Source: Corynebacterium sphenisci DSM 44792 (GTDB lineage Bacteria; Actinomycetota; Actinomycetes; Mycobacteriales; Mycobacteriaceae). From it: 64,000 nt of DNA. Position 1 is the stretch's first letter. The number at the start of each line of letters is the position of its first letter. A program made the translations under genes and the position numbers. The DNA lies in contig NZ_CP009248.1 of assembly GCF_001941505.1 (NCBI RefSeq), forward strand, positions 248,001 to 312,000. Reading direction: 5' to 3'. The notes under the pieces are model-generated. The model was not told the origin of the DNA. It saw only the letters and a list, made by a program, of their open reading frames with translations, and did no database searches. Positions 27,190 through 35,529 of this stretch are shown one piece after another.

Positions 27190-27208
27190 TTAGGATAGGC
27201 CCGTCTTA
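27190..27208 (+). promoter_or_regulatory. DtxR/IdeR-like iron box over the protease promoter (candidate)
   Basis: TTAGGATAGGCCCGTCTTA agrees at 14 of 19 positions with the DtxR box recalled as TWAGGTTAGSCTAACCTWA; the left half has one mismatch, the right half four. A TAGGAT -10 (27191-27196) lies inside it, so a bound repressor would block RNA polymerase. One degenerate half makes this a candidate only. Confidence 0.35.
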
Positions 27209-27240
27209 CCTACCGTGATCATTCCGAGGAAGGGACCCCC

Positions 27241-28119
27241 ATGCTCCGTCGAACCACCTCCGCCGCCGCCGGCGCCGCACTCGCCGCGGCCCTCGCGGCG
27301 GGCGCCGCCGCCGAGGCCGGCGCCCTCGTCCTGGCCCCCTTCGCCCCCGCGGACGACGCCGCGGCGGCGGCCGTGGTGCGGCTGCAGCTGCCCGCCGGCG
27401 AGGAGGGCGCCTACGCCGAATGCACCGGCACCGCCGTCGGCGCGCGCTGGGTGCTCACCGCCCGGCACTGCGTCGAGGAGTCCCCGGTCGCCGCCGGGGC
27501 GGTGCTCATCGGCCAGGGCGCCGACGTCACCGTCGCCCGGGTCAACGACTGGGCCCTCGCCCCCGCCGGGGACCTCGCCCTGGTGCACGTCACCTCCGAC
27601 CTGGGCGTGGCCGCGGTGCCGGTGTCCGGGGCGGCCCTCGCCGAGGGCGACCAGGTCCTCGGCTACGGCTGGTCCTCCCTCGGCCAGGGCGCGCTGGGCC
27701 GGCTGCCGCGCACCGGGCTCACCGTGCGCGACACCGGGGAGCAGGCCGACTACGGCGGGGACCTGGCCTACCTGACCAAGTCCGATTTCCCGGCCTCCCT
27801 GCAGGAGGGCGACTCCGGCGGGCCGATCCTCGCCGGGGGGGAGCTCGTCGGCGTGCTGTCCATGGGCGTGTCCTTCACCCCGCCGATCCCCCCGGAGCTC
27901 ACCGGGCTCTACGTCCATGCCGCGGTGTCCACCCAGCTGGACTGGATCCGCTCCGTGCTGGCCACCGACCCGGCCGGCCCCGCCCCCGACGCCCCGGGCG
28001 TGCCCGGCGCCCCCGGCGGGTCCGGGTCCGCGGTGTTCCCGATGCCGCTGCCCGGCCTCGACGCCATCGCCGGATCCTTCGGCTCCCTCGGCTCCGACCG
28101 GCTGCTGCCTGCCCGCTGA
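27241..28119 (+). CDS. Secreted trypsin-like serine protease 1
   Basis: 292 residues. A basic start and Ala-rich helix (residues 1-28) form a signal peptide. The S1 triad is H76 (WVLTARHCVEE), D111 (GDLALVHV) and S192 (EGDSGGP), with C61-C77 as the conserved disulfide around the His. The tail after about 240 is Pro/Gly/Ala-rich with no anchor, so it is probably secreted. AGGAAGG, 8 bases upstream, sets ATG 27241. A near neighbour at 28246 is its paralogue. A role in the cell envelope or in nutrition is possible; the substrate is unknown. Confidence 0.9.
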   Translation: MLRRTTSAAAGAALAAALAAGAAAEAGALVLAPFAPADDAAAAAVVRLQLPAGEEGAYAECTGTAVGARWVLTARHCVEESPVAAGAVLIGQGADVTVARVNDWALAPAGDLALVHVTSDLGVAAVPVSGAALAEGDQVLGYGWSSLGQGALGRLPRTGLTVRDTGEQADYGGDLAYLTKSDFPASLQEGDSGGPILAGGELVGVLSMGVSFTPPIPPELTGLYVHAAVSTQLDWIRSVLATDPAGPAPDAPGVPGAPGGSGSAVFPMPLPGLDAIAGSFGSLGSDRLLPAR

Positions 28120-28124
28120 GCCCC

Positions 28125-28152
28125 GGGGCCGGGCCCGCCCGGGCCCGGCCCC
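28125..28152 (+). terminator. Hairpin after protease 1
   Basis: A perfect 12-bp stem (28125-28136 with 28141-28152) and a 4-base loop. No T tract follows. Confidence 0.5.
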
Positions 28153-28166
28153 GCCCCACCCGCGCG

Positions 28167-28180
28167 TAACGCGTTAGGGT
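28167..28180 (+). promoter_or_regulatory. -10 box with overlapping palindrome, protease 2
   Basis: TAGGGT (28175-28180) overlaps the perfect 10-base palindrome TAACGCGTTA (28167-28176). Transcription would start near 28187. The palindrome could be an operator. Confidence 0.4.
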
Positions 28181-28245
28181 GGCCGACGATAGTCCCCGTG
28201 ACCCGCCGCATCCGGCGGCACGCACCCCGAACGGAAGTTGACCGC

Positions 28246-29142
28246 ATGCTCCGCAGAATCGCCGCCACCGCCGCGGCCGCCGCCGCCTCCCTCGCCCTCG
28301 CCGCCGCCCCCGCCGGCGCGCTGGCCTTCGCCGGCTGGGCCGAGGGCCCCGACGCCGACGCCGTGGTCCGGCTGCAGATCGCCACCGACCAGGAGGGCGC
28401 CTTCGCCCAGTGCACCGGCACCGCCGTGGCCCCGCAGTGGGTGCTCACCGCGCACCACTGCATCGAGGACTCCCCCTCCCCGGCCGGCGCGGTGCTGGTC
28501 GGCCAGGGCGCCGATGTGCGCACCCACATGATCAACGCCTGGCGCACCCCCGCCAGCGGGGATCTCGCCCTGGTGCACGTGACCACCCCGATGAACCTGG
28601 CGCACTACCCGGCCGTCTCCGGGGCGGTCGCCCCGCGCGGCGCCGCGGCCACCGTCTACGGCTGGTCCGGGCTGGGCCAGGGCGCCACCGGCGATCTGCC
28701 GGTCGCCCCGGCCACCGTCACCGGCTACCAGGACGAGCCCGAGTTCAACGACGGCGCGGCCTACATCACCCGCACCGAGCTGCCCACCCTGCTGCAGCAG
28801 GGCGACTCCGGCGGGCCGCTGTTCGTCGGCGGCAAGGTCGCCGGCGTGCTGTCCATGGCGATCACCGAGCTGCCCGCGGTGCCGCCGGTGCTCACCGGCT
28901 ACTACCTGCACGCGCAGACCGCGCCGCAGGCCGGCTGGATCGCCTCGGTCATCGCGACCAACCCGACCGCCCCGGCCGCCCAGGTCGAGGTGCCGCCGGC
29001 CGGGTCCGCGATCATCCCGGTGCCGCTGCCCAGCATCAAGCAGTTCACCCCGGGCGGGCTGAACCCGGCGGACCACATCGGCGAACTGCCGGTGGGCCCC
29101 TCGGATCTCGTCGACGCGATCGGCGCCGCCCCCCGGGGCTGA
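28246..29142 (+). CDS. Secreted trypsin-like serine protease 2
   Basis: 298 residues, a paralogue of the preceding gene in tandem. The signal peptide is MLRRIAATAAAAAASLALAA and onward. The triad is H71 (WVLTAHHCIED), D106 (GDLALVHV) and S188 (QQGDSGGP). Large parts align without gaps, for example CTGTAV, GAVLVGQGADV and YGWSGLGQGA. The C terminus (after about 245) differs from the paralogue and ends in a Pro/Gly-rich tail. ATG 28246 is chosen over an upstream in-frame GTG at 28198 because it begins the signal peptide and is preceded by CGGAAG. Confidence 0.9.
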   Translation: MLRRIAATAAAAAASLALAAAPAGALAFAGWAEGPDADAVVRLQIATDQEGAFAQCTGTAVAPQWVLTAHHCIEDSPSPAGAVLVGQGADVRTHMINAWRTPASGDLALVHVTTPMNLAHYPAVSGAVAPRGAAATVYGWSGLGQGATGDLPVAPATVTGYQDEPEFNDGAAYITRTELPTLLQQGDSGGPLFVGGKVAGVLSMAITELPAVPPVLTGYYLHAQTAPQAGWIASVIATNPTAPAAQVEVPPAGSAIIPVPLPSIKQFTPGGLNPADHIGELPVGPSDLVDAIGAAPRG

Positions 29143-29160
29143 GGCCCCGACCCCGCGCAG

Positions 29161-29205
29161 GACGGGGCCCCGCCGCCGGCCATGGGCCGGGGGCGGGGCC
29201 CCGTC
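29161..29205. terminator. Bidirectional hairpin between protease 2 and menB
   Basis: GACGGGGCCCCGCC (29161-29174) pairs perfectly over 14 bp with 29192-29205; the 17-base loop itself holds a CCGGCC/GGCCGG pairing. It lies between convergent genes and can serve both, although T tracts are lacking. Confidence 0.6.
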
Positions 29206-29228
29206 GTCGGTTGCGCCCGCGGGCGGGG

Positions 29229-30176
29229 TCAGTAGTAGAAGGGGAAGTCCTCCCAGCGGGGTTCCCGCTTCTCCAGGAAGGCCTCCTTGCCTTCCACCGC
29301 CTCATCGGTCATGTACGCCAGCCGGGTGGCCTCCCCGGCGAAGACCTGCTGGCCCATCAGCCCGTCGTCGACCAGGTTGAAGGCGAATTTCAGCATCCGC
29401 TGCGCGGTCGGCGACTTGCCGTTGATCGCCCGCGCCCACTCCACCGCGACCTCCTCCAGCTCCGCGTGCTCGGCGACCTCGTTGACCGCGCCCATCCGGT
29501 GCATGGTCTCCGCGTCATAGGACCGGCCCAGGAAGAAGATCTCCCGGGCGAACTTCTGGCCCACCTGGCGGGCCAGGTAGGCCGAGCCGTAGCCGGCGTC
29601 GAAGCTGCCCACGTCCGCGTCGGTCTGCTTGAACCGGGCGTGCTGCCGGGAGGCGATGGTCAGATCGCAGACCACGTGCAGGGAATGGCCCCCGCCGGCG
29701 GCCCAGCCGCCGACCACGGCGATCACCACCTTCGGCATGGTGCGGATGAGCCGCTGCACCTCCAGGATGTGCAGCCGGCCGCCCTCCGCCTTCGCCCGGG
29801 CCGCGTCCACAGAGGACTCGTCGGCGGCGGCGACGTCGGCGTCGTGGGCGGTGGCGTACTGGTAGCCGGAGCGGCCCCGGATCCGCTGGTCCCCGCCGGA
29901 GCAGAAGGCCCAGCCGCCGTCCTTCGGGGAGGGCCCGTTGCCGGTGAGCAGCACCACGCCCACATCGGGGCTGCGCCGGGCGTGGTCGAGCACCCGGTGC
30001 AGCTCGTCGACGGTGTGCGGCCGGAAGGCGTTGCGCACCTCCGGGCGATCGAAGGCCACCCGGACGATCCCGTCGGCGCGGGAATCGCCGACATGGCGGT
30101 GGTAGGTGATGTCGGTGAGGTCCCCGAACCCGGGCACCTCGCGCCACTGGTCGGGGCGGAAGGGGTTGTCGCTCAT
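29229..30176 (-). CDS. menB: 1,4-dihydroxy-2-naphthoyl-CoA synthase
   Basis: 315 residues, a crotonase-fold enzyme that closes the naphthoate ring. Family marks: AFDRPEVRNAFRPHTVDEL, WAFCSGGDQRIRGRSGYQY, VVIAVVGGWAAGGGHSLHVV for the oxyanion hole, TDADVGSFDAGYGSAYLARQ and the end WEDFPFYY. ATG 30176 gives MSDNPFRPDQW; no ribosome binding site precedes it and a TACCCT box lies 7 bases upstream, so the mRNA is probably leaderless. It is divergent from menC with 37 bases between start codons. Confidence 0.96.
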   Translation of the reverse strand: MSDNPFRPDQWREVPGFGDLTDITYHRHVGDSRADGIVRVAFDRPEVRNAFRPHTVDELHRVLDHARRSPDVGVVLLTGNGPSPKDGGWAFCSGGDQRIRGRSGYQYATAHDADVAAADESSVDAARAKAEGGRLHILEVQRLIRTMPKVVIAVVGGWAAGGGHSLHVVCDLTIASRQHARFKQTDADVGSFDAGYGSAYLARQVGQKFAREIFFLGRSYDAETMHRMGAVNEVAEHAELEEVAVEWARAINGKSPTAQRMLKFAFNLVDDGLMGQQVFAGEATRLAYMTDEAVEGKEAFLEKREPRWEDFPFYY

Positions 30177-30183
30177 GGACGCC

Positions 30184-30189
30184 AGGGTA
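30184..30189 (-). promoter_or_regulatory. Leaderless-type -10 box, menB
   Basis: TACCCT on the minus strand, 7 bases before ATG 30176. Its -35 region would lie over the menC start. Confidence 0.6.
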
Positions 30190-30200
30190 GTTCCCGCGCC

Positions 30201-30206
30201 TATCCT
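30201..30206 (+). promoter_or_regulatory. Leaderless-type -10 box, menC
   Basis: TATCCT, 7 bases before ATG 30214. Only 11 bases separate it from the menB -10 box, so polymerase can probably hold only one of the two at a time. Confidence 0.6.
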
Positions 30207-30213
30207 GGCGGCC

Positions 30214-31254
30214 ATGGACGGCCAGCCGCGAACCCCCGATCACCCCGACCCGCGCCCGGCGGCCCCCGCCCCCGGGGCGGAGGAGATCCTGGAGCGCGCC
30301 CGGGTGCTGCTGCTGCCGCTGCGCACCCGCTTCCGCGGGATCGAGGTCCGGGAGGTGCTGCTGGTCGAGGGCCCCGCCGGCTGGGCGGAGTTCTCCGCCT
30401 TCCCCGAGTACCCGCCGGCGGAGGCAGGCCGCTGGCTGGCCAGCTGCGTGGAGATGGGCTGGACCGGCCCGCCGCCGATGCTCCGGGAGCGGGTGCCGGT
30501 CAACGCCACCGTGCCCGCCGTGGCCCCCGGCGAGGTGCCGGAGGTGCTCGCCCGCTACCCGGGCTGCACCACGGTGAAGGTGAAGATCGCGGGGGAGAGC
30601 GGCCTCGCCGAGGACGTGGCGCGGGTCGCCGCGGTGCGCGCCGCCGCCCCGGGCGCGGCGGTGCGCTGCGACGCCAACGGCGCCTACGACGTCGCCGGGG
30701 CCCTCGCCGCGGCCCGGGCGCTCACCGCCGACGGCCCCCTGGACTACCTGGAGCAGCCCTGCGCCACGGTCGCCGAACTCGCCGAGGTGCGCCGCCGGGT
30801 GCGCGCCGCCGGGCTGCCGCTGCGGATCGCCGCCGACGAGTCGATCCGGCGCGCCGCCGACCCCTGGGCGGTGGTGCGGGCCCGCGCCGCCGACGCCGCG
30901 GTGGTCAAGGCCGCCCCCCTCGGCGGGCCCCGGGCGCTGGTGGCGCTGGCCGGGCGGCTCGCCGCGCGCGGGCTCACGGTCACCGTGTCCAGCGCCCTGG
31001 AATCGGCGGTGGGCATGTACGCCGGCCTGGCCGCGGCCGCGGCGCTGCCGGAGCCGGTGCCCGCGGGCCTGGCCACCGGCAGCCTCTACGCCGCCGACGT
31101 CGCCGCCCCCCGCGAGATCGTCGACGGCACCCTGGCGGCCGTCCCGGTGACCCCGGATCCGGACCGGCTGGCGGCGCTGGCCGCCCCGGCCGCGGTGCGG
31201 GACCGGTGGTTTTCCCGGGTGCGCGAATGCGTCGCCGCGGGCGCGCTGAACTAG
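30214..31254 (+). CDS. menC: o-Succinylbenzoate synthase
   Basis: 346 residues, enolase superfamily. It dehydrates SHCHC to o-succinylbenzoate. The catalytic lysines are in TVKVKIAGE (KxK) and AAVVKAAPLGG; metal ligands are the Asp of VRCDANGAYD, the Glu of YLEQPC and the Asp of IAADESI. ATG 30214 is placed 7 bases after a -10 box. menD follows after 10 bases. Confidence 0.94.
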   Translation: MDGQPRTPDHPDPRPAAPAPGAEEILERARVLLLPLRTRFRGIEVREVLLVEGPAGWAEFSAFPEYPPAEAGRWLASCVEMGWTGPPPMLRERVPVNATVPAVAPGEVPEVLARYPGCTTVKVKIAGESGLAEDVARVAAVRAAAPGAAVRCDANGAYDVAGALAAARALTADGPLDYLEQPCATVAELAEVRRRVRAAGLPLRIAADESIRRAADPWAVVRARAADAAVVKAAPLGGPRALVALAGRLAARGLTVTVSSALESAVGMYAGLAAAAALPEPVPAGLATGSLYAADVAAPREIVDGTLAAVPVTPDPDRLAALAAPAAVRDRWFSRVRECVAAGALN

Positions 31255-31257
31255 CCT
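31252..31257 (+). promoter_or_regulatory. Leaderless-type -10 box, menD
   Basis: TAGCCT, 7 bases before ATG 31265; it contains the menC stop codon. Confidence 0.55.
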
Positions 31258-31264
31258 GAGCACC

Positions 31265-33031
31265 ATGCCCGACACCACCAGCGCCCCGGCCGCGGTCGCC
31301 GCGGCGGTCATCGTCGACGAGCTCATCCGCGCCGGGGTGCGCGAGGCCGTGCTCTGCCCCGGCTCCCGCTCGGCGCCGCTGGCCCGCGAGCTCCTCCGCG
31401 CCGAGGCCGCCGGCCGGCTGCGGCTGCATGTGCGCCTCGACGAGCGCTCCGCGGCCTTCCTGGCGCTGGGCCTGGCCGCCGGCACCGGCCGGGTCACCCC
31501 GGTGCTCACCACCTCCGGTACCGCGGTGGCCAACCTCGCCCCGGCGATGGTGGAGGCCACCTTCTCCGCGATCCCGCTGCTGGCGCTCACCGCGGACCGG
31601 CCCGCCGGCCACCGGGGCACCGGGGCGAACCAGACCATCGTGCAGGACCGGCTCTTCGCCGACGCCTCCGCGGTGCACCGCGACGTCGACGCCACCGCCG
31701 GCCTGGACGCCGCCGGGCAGGCCCGGCTGCGCGCCCTGGTGGACCGGGTCGCCGCGGCGATGCGCGCCCCCGGCCTCGGCGGGGCCGGGCACCTCAACGT
31801 GCGCCTGGCGGAGCCGCTGGTGCCGGCGGCGGATCTGCCCGCGGCCATCGCCCCGGGCCGGCCCGGCGGGGCCACCTGGACCGAGGTGCGCCATCTGCAG
31901 CCCCCGGCCCGGCCGGCGGCCACCGCCACCGTGGACCTGAGCCGGCGCACCCTGGTCATCGCCGGGGCCGGGGCCCGGCCGGCGCCCGCCCTGGCCGGGG
32001 TGCCCACCATCGCCGAACCCGGGGCGCCGGCCCCGGACGTCCCCGTGCACCCGCTGGCCGCCGGGCTGCTCGGCGCCGGGCCGCTGCTCGGCGCCGCCGG
32101 GGTCGCCGACCCCCGCCCGGAGCAGCTCATCGTGCTCGGCCGGCCCACCCTGCACCGGCCGGTGGCGGCGCTGCTGGCGGACCCGGGCATCGACGTCACC
32201 GTGGTCACCGGCGGCGGGCTGCCCGGGATCGCGGACTACCCGGACGTCGCCGCCAACGCCCGGCGCACCACCGCCGCGGTCGAGGTGCGCGGAGAACCGG
32301 ACCGGCGGTGGCTGCGCACCTGCGCCGCCGCCTCCGAGATCGCCGCCGAGGCGGTGCGCGACACCCTGGCGGCCGGCGCCGCCGCCCCCGGCGGGCTGCA
32401 CGTCGCCGCCGCGGTGACCGACTCCCTGCGCACCGGGGATCTGCTGGTGCTCGGCTCCTCCTCCCCGGTGCGGGACTGCTCCCTGACCGGCCTGCCCTTC
32501 CCCGGGGTGGACGTGCACGCCGGCCGCGGCGCCGCCGGCATCGACGGCACCGTGGCCACCGCCGTCGGCCTGGCCCTGGCCCGGGACCGGGCGCACCCGC
32601 ACGACACCCGGCCCCCGCGCACCCTGGCCCTGATGGGCGATCTCACCTTCCTGCACGACGCCGCCGGGCTGAACATCCCCGCCGGGGAGCCCCGGCCCGG
32701 CAACCTCACCATCGTGGTGGCCAACGACTCCGGCGGGGCGATCTTCGAGACCCTGGAGGCCGGGGCGCCGGGGCTGCGCGCCGGGTTCGAGCGGATCTTC
32801 GCCACCCCCCAGGACGTGGACATCGCCGCCCTGTGCACCGCCTACGGGGTGGCGCACCGGCGCCTCGACGATCTCGGCGAGCTGGTCGCCGAACTGCACC
32901 CGGACACCGACGTCGACGGCATCCGGGTGCTGGAGTTCCGCGCCGACCGGGCCGGCCGCCGCGATCTGCACGCCGAACTGGCCCGGCGCACCGGCGCCGG
33001 CGCCGCCGCGGCGGACGGGGCGGGGGAGTAG
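31265..33031 (+). CDS. menD: SEPHCHC synthase (2-succinyl-5-enolpyruvyl-6-hydroxy-3-cyclohexene-1-carboxylate synthase)
   Basis: 588 residues, a thiamine-diphosphate enzyme that adds 2-oxoglutarate to isochorismate. The N-terminal Pyr domain starts VIVDELIRAGVREAVLCPGS with the catalytic Glu region LDERSAAFLALGLA; the PP domain has the metal motif LMGDLTFLHDAAGLN with the Asn in VVANDSGGAIFETL. Length and motifs are normal. No ribosome binding site precedes ATG 31265. menF and menH are not in this window. Confidence 0.95.
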   Translation: MPDTTSAPAAVAAAVIVDELIRAGVREAVLCPGSRSAPLARELLRAEAAGRLRLHVRLDERSAAFLALGLAAGTGRVTPVLTTSGTAVANLAPAMVEATFSAIPLLALTADRPAGHRGTGANQTIVQDRLFADASAVHRDVDATAGLDAAGQARLRALVDRVAAAMRAPGLGGAGHLNVRLAEPLVPAADLPAAIAPGRPGGATWTEVRHLQPPARPAATATVDLSRRTLVIAGAGARPAPALAGVPTIAEPGAPAPDVPVHPLAAGLLGAGPLLGAAGVADPRPEQLIVLGRPTLHRPVAALLADPGIDVTVVTGGGLPGIADYPDVAANARRTTAAVEVRGEPDRRWLRTCAAASEIAAEAVRDTLAAGAAAPGGLHVAAAVTDSLRTGDLLVLGSSSPVRDCSLTGLPFPGVDVHAGRGAAGIDGTVATAVGLALARDRAHPHDTRPPRTLALMGDLTFLHDAAGLNIPAGEPRPGNLTIVVANDSGGAIFETLEAGAPGLRAGFERIFATPQDVDIAALCTAYGVAHRRLDDLGELVAELHPDTDVDGIRVLEFRADRAGRRDLHAELARRTGAGAAAADGAGE

Positions 33032-33034
33032 CCG

Positions 33035-33574
33035 ATGGCCGCCGCCGCGCAGGACGCCCCCGCCCCCGACCCGGCCGCGCCCCGGCGGCGGCGCCGGCGG
33101 CGGCCGCGCGGCGGCGCCCGCCGGCCCCGGCTGGCCGTGCCCGGGGTGGACTGGCCCCGGCGGGCCCGCCAGCTCATCCTGCTGCTGCTGCTCGGGCTGG
33201 GGGTGTCCTGCACCGGGCTGGTCTTCGGCGCCTTCGCCGACGGCCGGGCCATCGAGGCGGACACCGGCCGGGCGGTGGCGGTGGTGCGCAGCGTCAGCCT
33301 GCTGCGCACCAGCGTGGAGTTCACCGACCACGAGGGCGAGTACCGCTCCCCGCCGACCGGGGTGCTCTTCCCGGTGGGCCTGGCCGAGGGCCAGCGGGTG
33401 CGGGTGGAGTTCGACCGCGCCGACCCGGACCGGGTGCGCGTCGCCGGCCGGCGGTGGACCCTGGCGGTGGTGCCGGCGGCCAGCGTGTTCGCCGCCGGGG
33501 CGGCGCTCGCCGCCGGGCCCTGGTGGTGGTCGGTGCGGGCCAGCCGGCGCGCCGCCGCCGGCGGAACGGGGTAG
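33035..33574 (+). CDS. DUF3592-type membrane protein
   Basis: 179 residues. A long Arg-rich N terminus is followed by one helix (LILLLLLGLGVSCTGLVFG), a small beta-rich domain (RAVAVVRSVSLLRTSVEFTDHEGEYRS, with VRVEFDRADPDRVRVAG) and a second helix (ASVFAAGAALAAGPWWW). This is the DUF3592 plan. M. tuberculosis has a membrane protein (Rv0556) in the same place between menD and mgtA. It starts 3 bases after menD. The function is unknown. Confidence 0.75.
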   Translation: MAAAAQDAPAPDPAAPRRRRRRRPRGGARRPRLAVPGVDWPRRARQLILLLLLGLGVSCTGLVFGAFADGRAIEADTGRAVAVVRSVSLLRTSVEFTDHEGEYRSPPTGVLFPVGLAEGQRVRVEFDRADPDRVRVAGRRWTLAVVPAASVFAAGAALAAGPWWWSVRASRRAAAGGTG

Positions 33575-33622
33575 GGGCGCGCCCGACGCGCGGGATCGGC
33601 GCGGATGTGCCACCCTGGGCGC

Positions 33623-34810
33623 ATGCGCGTGGCGATCGTGGCGGAGTCCTTCCTGCCGAACATCAACGGCGTGACCAATTCCGTGCTCCGGGTGCTCGAC
33701 CACCTCGCCGAGCACGGCCACCGGGCGCTGGTGATCGCCCCCGGCGGCCGGGAGCACCAGGAGGAGATCCCCCGCTACCGGGGCTTCCGGATCGCCCGGG
33801 TGCCCACGGTGATGATGCCGCTCATCGACTCGCTGCCGATCGGGGTGCCCAATCCCACGCTCACCCGGGAGCTGCGCGCCTTCCGCCCCGATGTGGTGCA
33901 CCTGGCCAGCCCCTTCGTGCTCGGCGGGGCCGGGGCGGTGGCCGCCCGGGCGCTGCGCATCCCCGCGGTGGCGGTGTACCAGACCGATGTCGCCGGCTTC
34001 GCCCACGACTACCGGCTCACCGCCCTGTCCGAGGCCGCCTGGGCGTGGACCCGCACCGTGCACAACCTGTGCGCCCGCACCCTGGCGCCCTCCAGCCCCA
34101 CCGTGGCGGACCTCGCCGCGCACGGGGTGCGCCGGATCCACCGCTGGGGCCGGGGCGTGGATCTGGGGCGCTTCCACCCCGACCGCCGGGATCCGGCGCT
34201 GCGCGCCGCGTGGAGCCCGGCCGGTGCGCCGATCGTCGGCTACGTGGGCCGGCTGGCCGCGGAGAAGTCGGTGCACCGGCTGGCCGCCCTGGCCGGCCCG
34301 GCGGCCGCCGGCCGGCTGCGCCTGGTCATCGTCGGCGACGGCCCGGAGCGCGGGGAGCTGGCCCGCCGGCTGCCCGGGGCGGTGTTCACCGGGGAGCTGC
34401 GCGGCACGGCGCTCGCCGCGGCGATGGCCAGCCTGGACCTTTTCGTGCACACCGGCCGGCACGAGACCTTCTGCCAGACCGTGCAGGAGGCGCACGCCAG
34501 CGGGGTGCCGGTGATCGCCCCCGACGCCGGGGGCCCGCGGGACCTGGTGGCGCCGGGCGTGGACGGGGAGCTGCTCCCCGTCGACGGTTTCGAGGAGCAC
34601 CTGCCCGCGGCGGTGGCCCGGTGGACCGCCCCGGCCGCGGGCGACCCCGCGGCCGCGGCGGCGCTGCGCCGGACCTGCCGGGCCGCGGTGGCCGGGCGCG
34701 GCTGGCCGGCGGTGTGCGCGGAACTGCTCGACCACTACGCCGCGGTGGCCGGGGCGGGCGCCCCCGCGGCGGCGGGCGCGCGCGCCGGGCGCCGGGGGGC
34801 CGCCGTGTAG
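33623..34810 (+). CDS. mgtA: GT4 alpha-mannosyltransferase, MgtA-like
   Basis: 395 residues, a GT-B glycosyltransferase. The N-terminal acceptor loop is [20 protein letters not shown]; the donor domain has [19 protein letters not shown] and the EX7E-type motif in [18 protein letters not shown]. In C. glutamicum and M. tuberculosis the gene between menD and menG (MgtA, formerly PimB) uses GDP-mannose to mannosylate a glucuronyl-diacylglycerol for lipomannan-like lipoglycans; synteny supports the same role here. ATG 33623 is chosen over 33605 as it begins the family start MRVAIVAE; a weak CACCCT box lies 6 bases before it. Confidence 0.85.
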   Translation: MRVAIVAESFLPNINGVTNSVLRVLDHLAEHGHRALVIAPGGREHQEEIPRYRGFRIARVPTVMMPLIDSLPIGVPNPTLTRELRAFRPDVVHLASPFVLGGAGAVAARALRIPAVAVYQTDVAGFAHDYRLTALSEAAWAWTRTVHNLCARTLAPSSPTVADLAAHGVRRIHRWGRGVDLGRFHPDRRDPALRAAWSPAGAPIVGYVGRLAAEKSVHRLAALAGPAAAGRLRLVIVGDGPERGELARRLPGAVFTGELRGTALAAAMASLDLFVHTGRHETFCQTVQEAHASGVPVIAPDAGGPRDLVAPGVDGELLPVDGFEEHLPAAVARWTAPAAGDPAAAAALRRTCRAAVAGRGWPAVCAELLDHYAAVAGAGAPAAAGARAGRRGAAV

Positions 34811-34813
34811 CCT
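34808..34813 (+). promoter_or_regulatory. Leaderless-type -10 box, menG
   Basis: TAGCCT, 7 bases before GTG 34821; it contains the mgtA stop codon. Confidence 0.55.
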
Positions 34814-34820
34814 GGCCAGC

Positions 34821-35510
34821 GTGGCACGGGCAGACCTGGACAAGAACCCCACCGAGGTGTCGTCGATGTTCGACGCCGTCGGCGCGCGGTACGACCTCAC
34901 CAACACCATCATGACCGGCGGCCTGGACGCCTACTGGCGGCGCCGGGTGACCCGCCGCCTGGACCCGCTGCCCGGGGAGCGGGTGCTCGACCTCGCCGCG
35001 GGCACCGCGATCTCCACCGCCGCCCTCGCCGCCGGCGGGGCCTGGTGCGTGGCCTGCGACTTCTCCCGGGGGATGCTGCACGCCGGGGCGCACCGGGAGG
35101 TGCCGAAGGTCTGCGGGGACGGGATGGCGCTGCCCTTCGCGGACGGGGTCTTCGACGCGGTGACCATCACCTGGGGGCTGCGCAACATCCAGGACCCGGA
35201 GGCGGGCCTGCGCGAACTGGCCCGGGTGACCAAACCGGGCGGCCGGCTCACCGTCGCCGAGTTCTCCACCCCCGGCAACCGGCTGCTCGCCCGGGTGTAC
35301 AAGGACGTGGTGCTCGCCGCCCTGCCCGCGGTGGCCCGGGCCGCGGCCTCCAATCCCGAGGCCTACGTCTACCTCGCCGAATCCATCCGGGCCTGGCCGG
35401 ACCAGGAGGAGCTCGCCCGGATCATCACCGCCGCCGGCTGGGCGGACTGCGGCTGGCAGAACCTCACCGGCGGCATCGCCGCCATGCACTCGGCGGTGAA
35501 ACCCGGCTGA
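34821..35510 (+). CDS. menG: Demethylmenaquinone methyltransferase
   Basis: 229 residues, UbiE/MenG family. It methylates demethylmenaquinone with S-adenosylmethionine, the final ring step. SAM-binding motifs: [17 protein letters not shown] and [20 protein letters not shown]; the family signatures [20 protein letters not shown] and [21 protein letters not shown] are intact. GTG 34821 is supported by the -10 box and the absence of other starts. Confidence 0.95.
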   Translation: MARADLDKNPTEVSSMFDAVGARYDLTNTIMTGGLDAYWRRRVTRRLDPLPGERVLDLAAGTAISTAALAAGGAWCVACDFSRGMLHAGAHREVPKVCGDGMALPFADGVFDAVTITWGLRNIQDPEAGLRELARVTKPGGRLTVAEFSTPGNRLLARVYKDVVLAALPAVARAAASNPEAYVYLAESIRAWPDQEELARIITAAGWADCGWQNLTGGIAAMHSAVKPG

Positions 35511-35529
35511 GCCGCCCCGCGCGCCCGGG

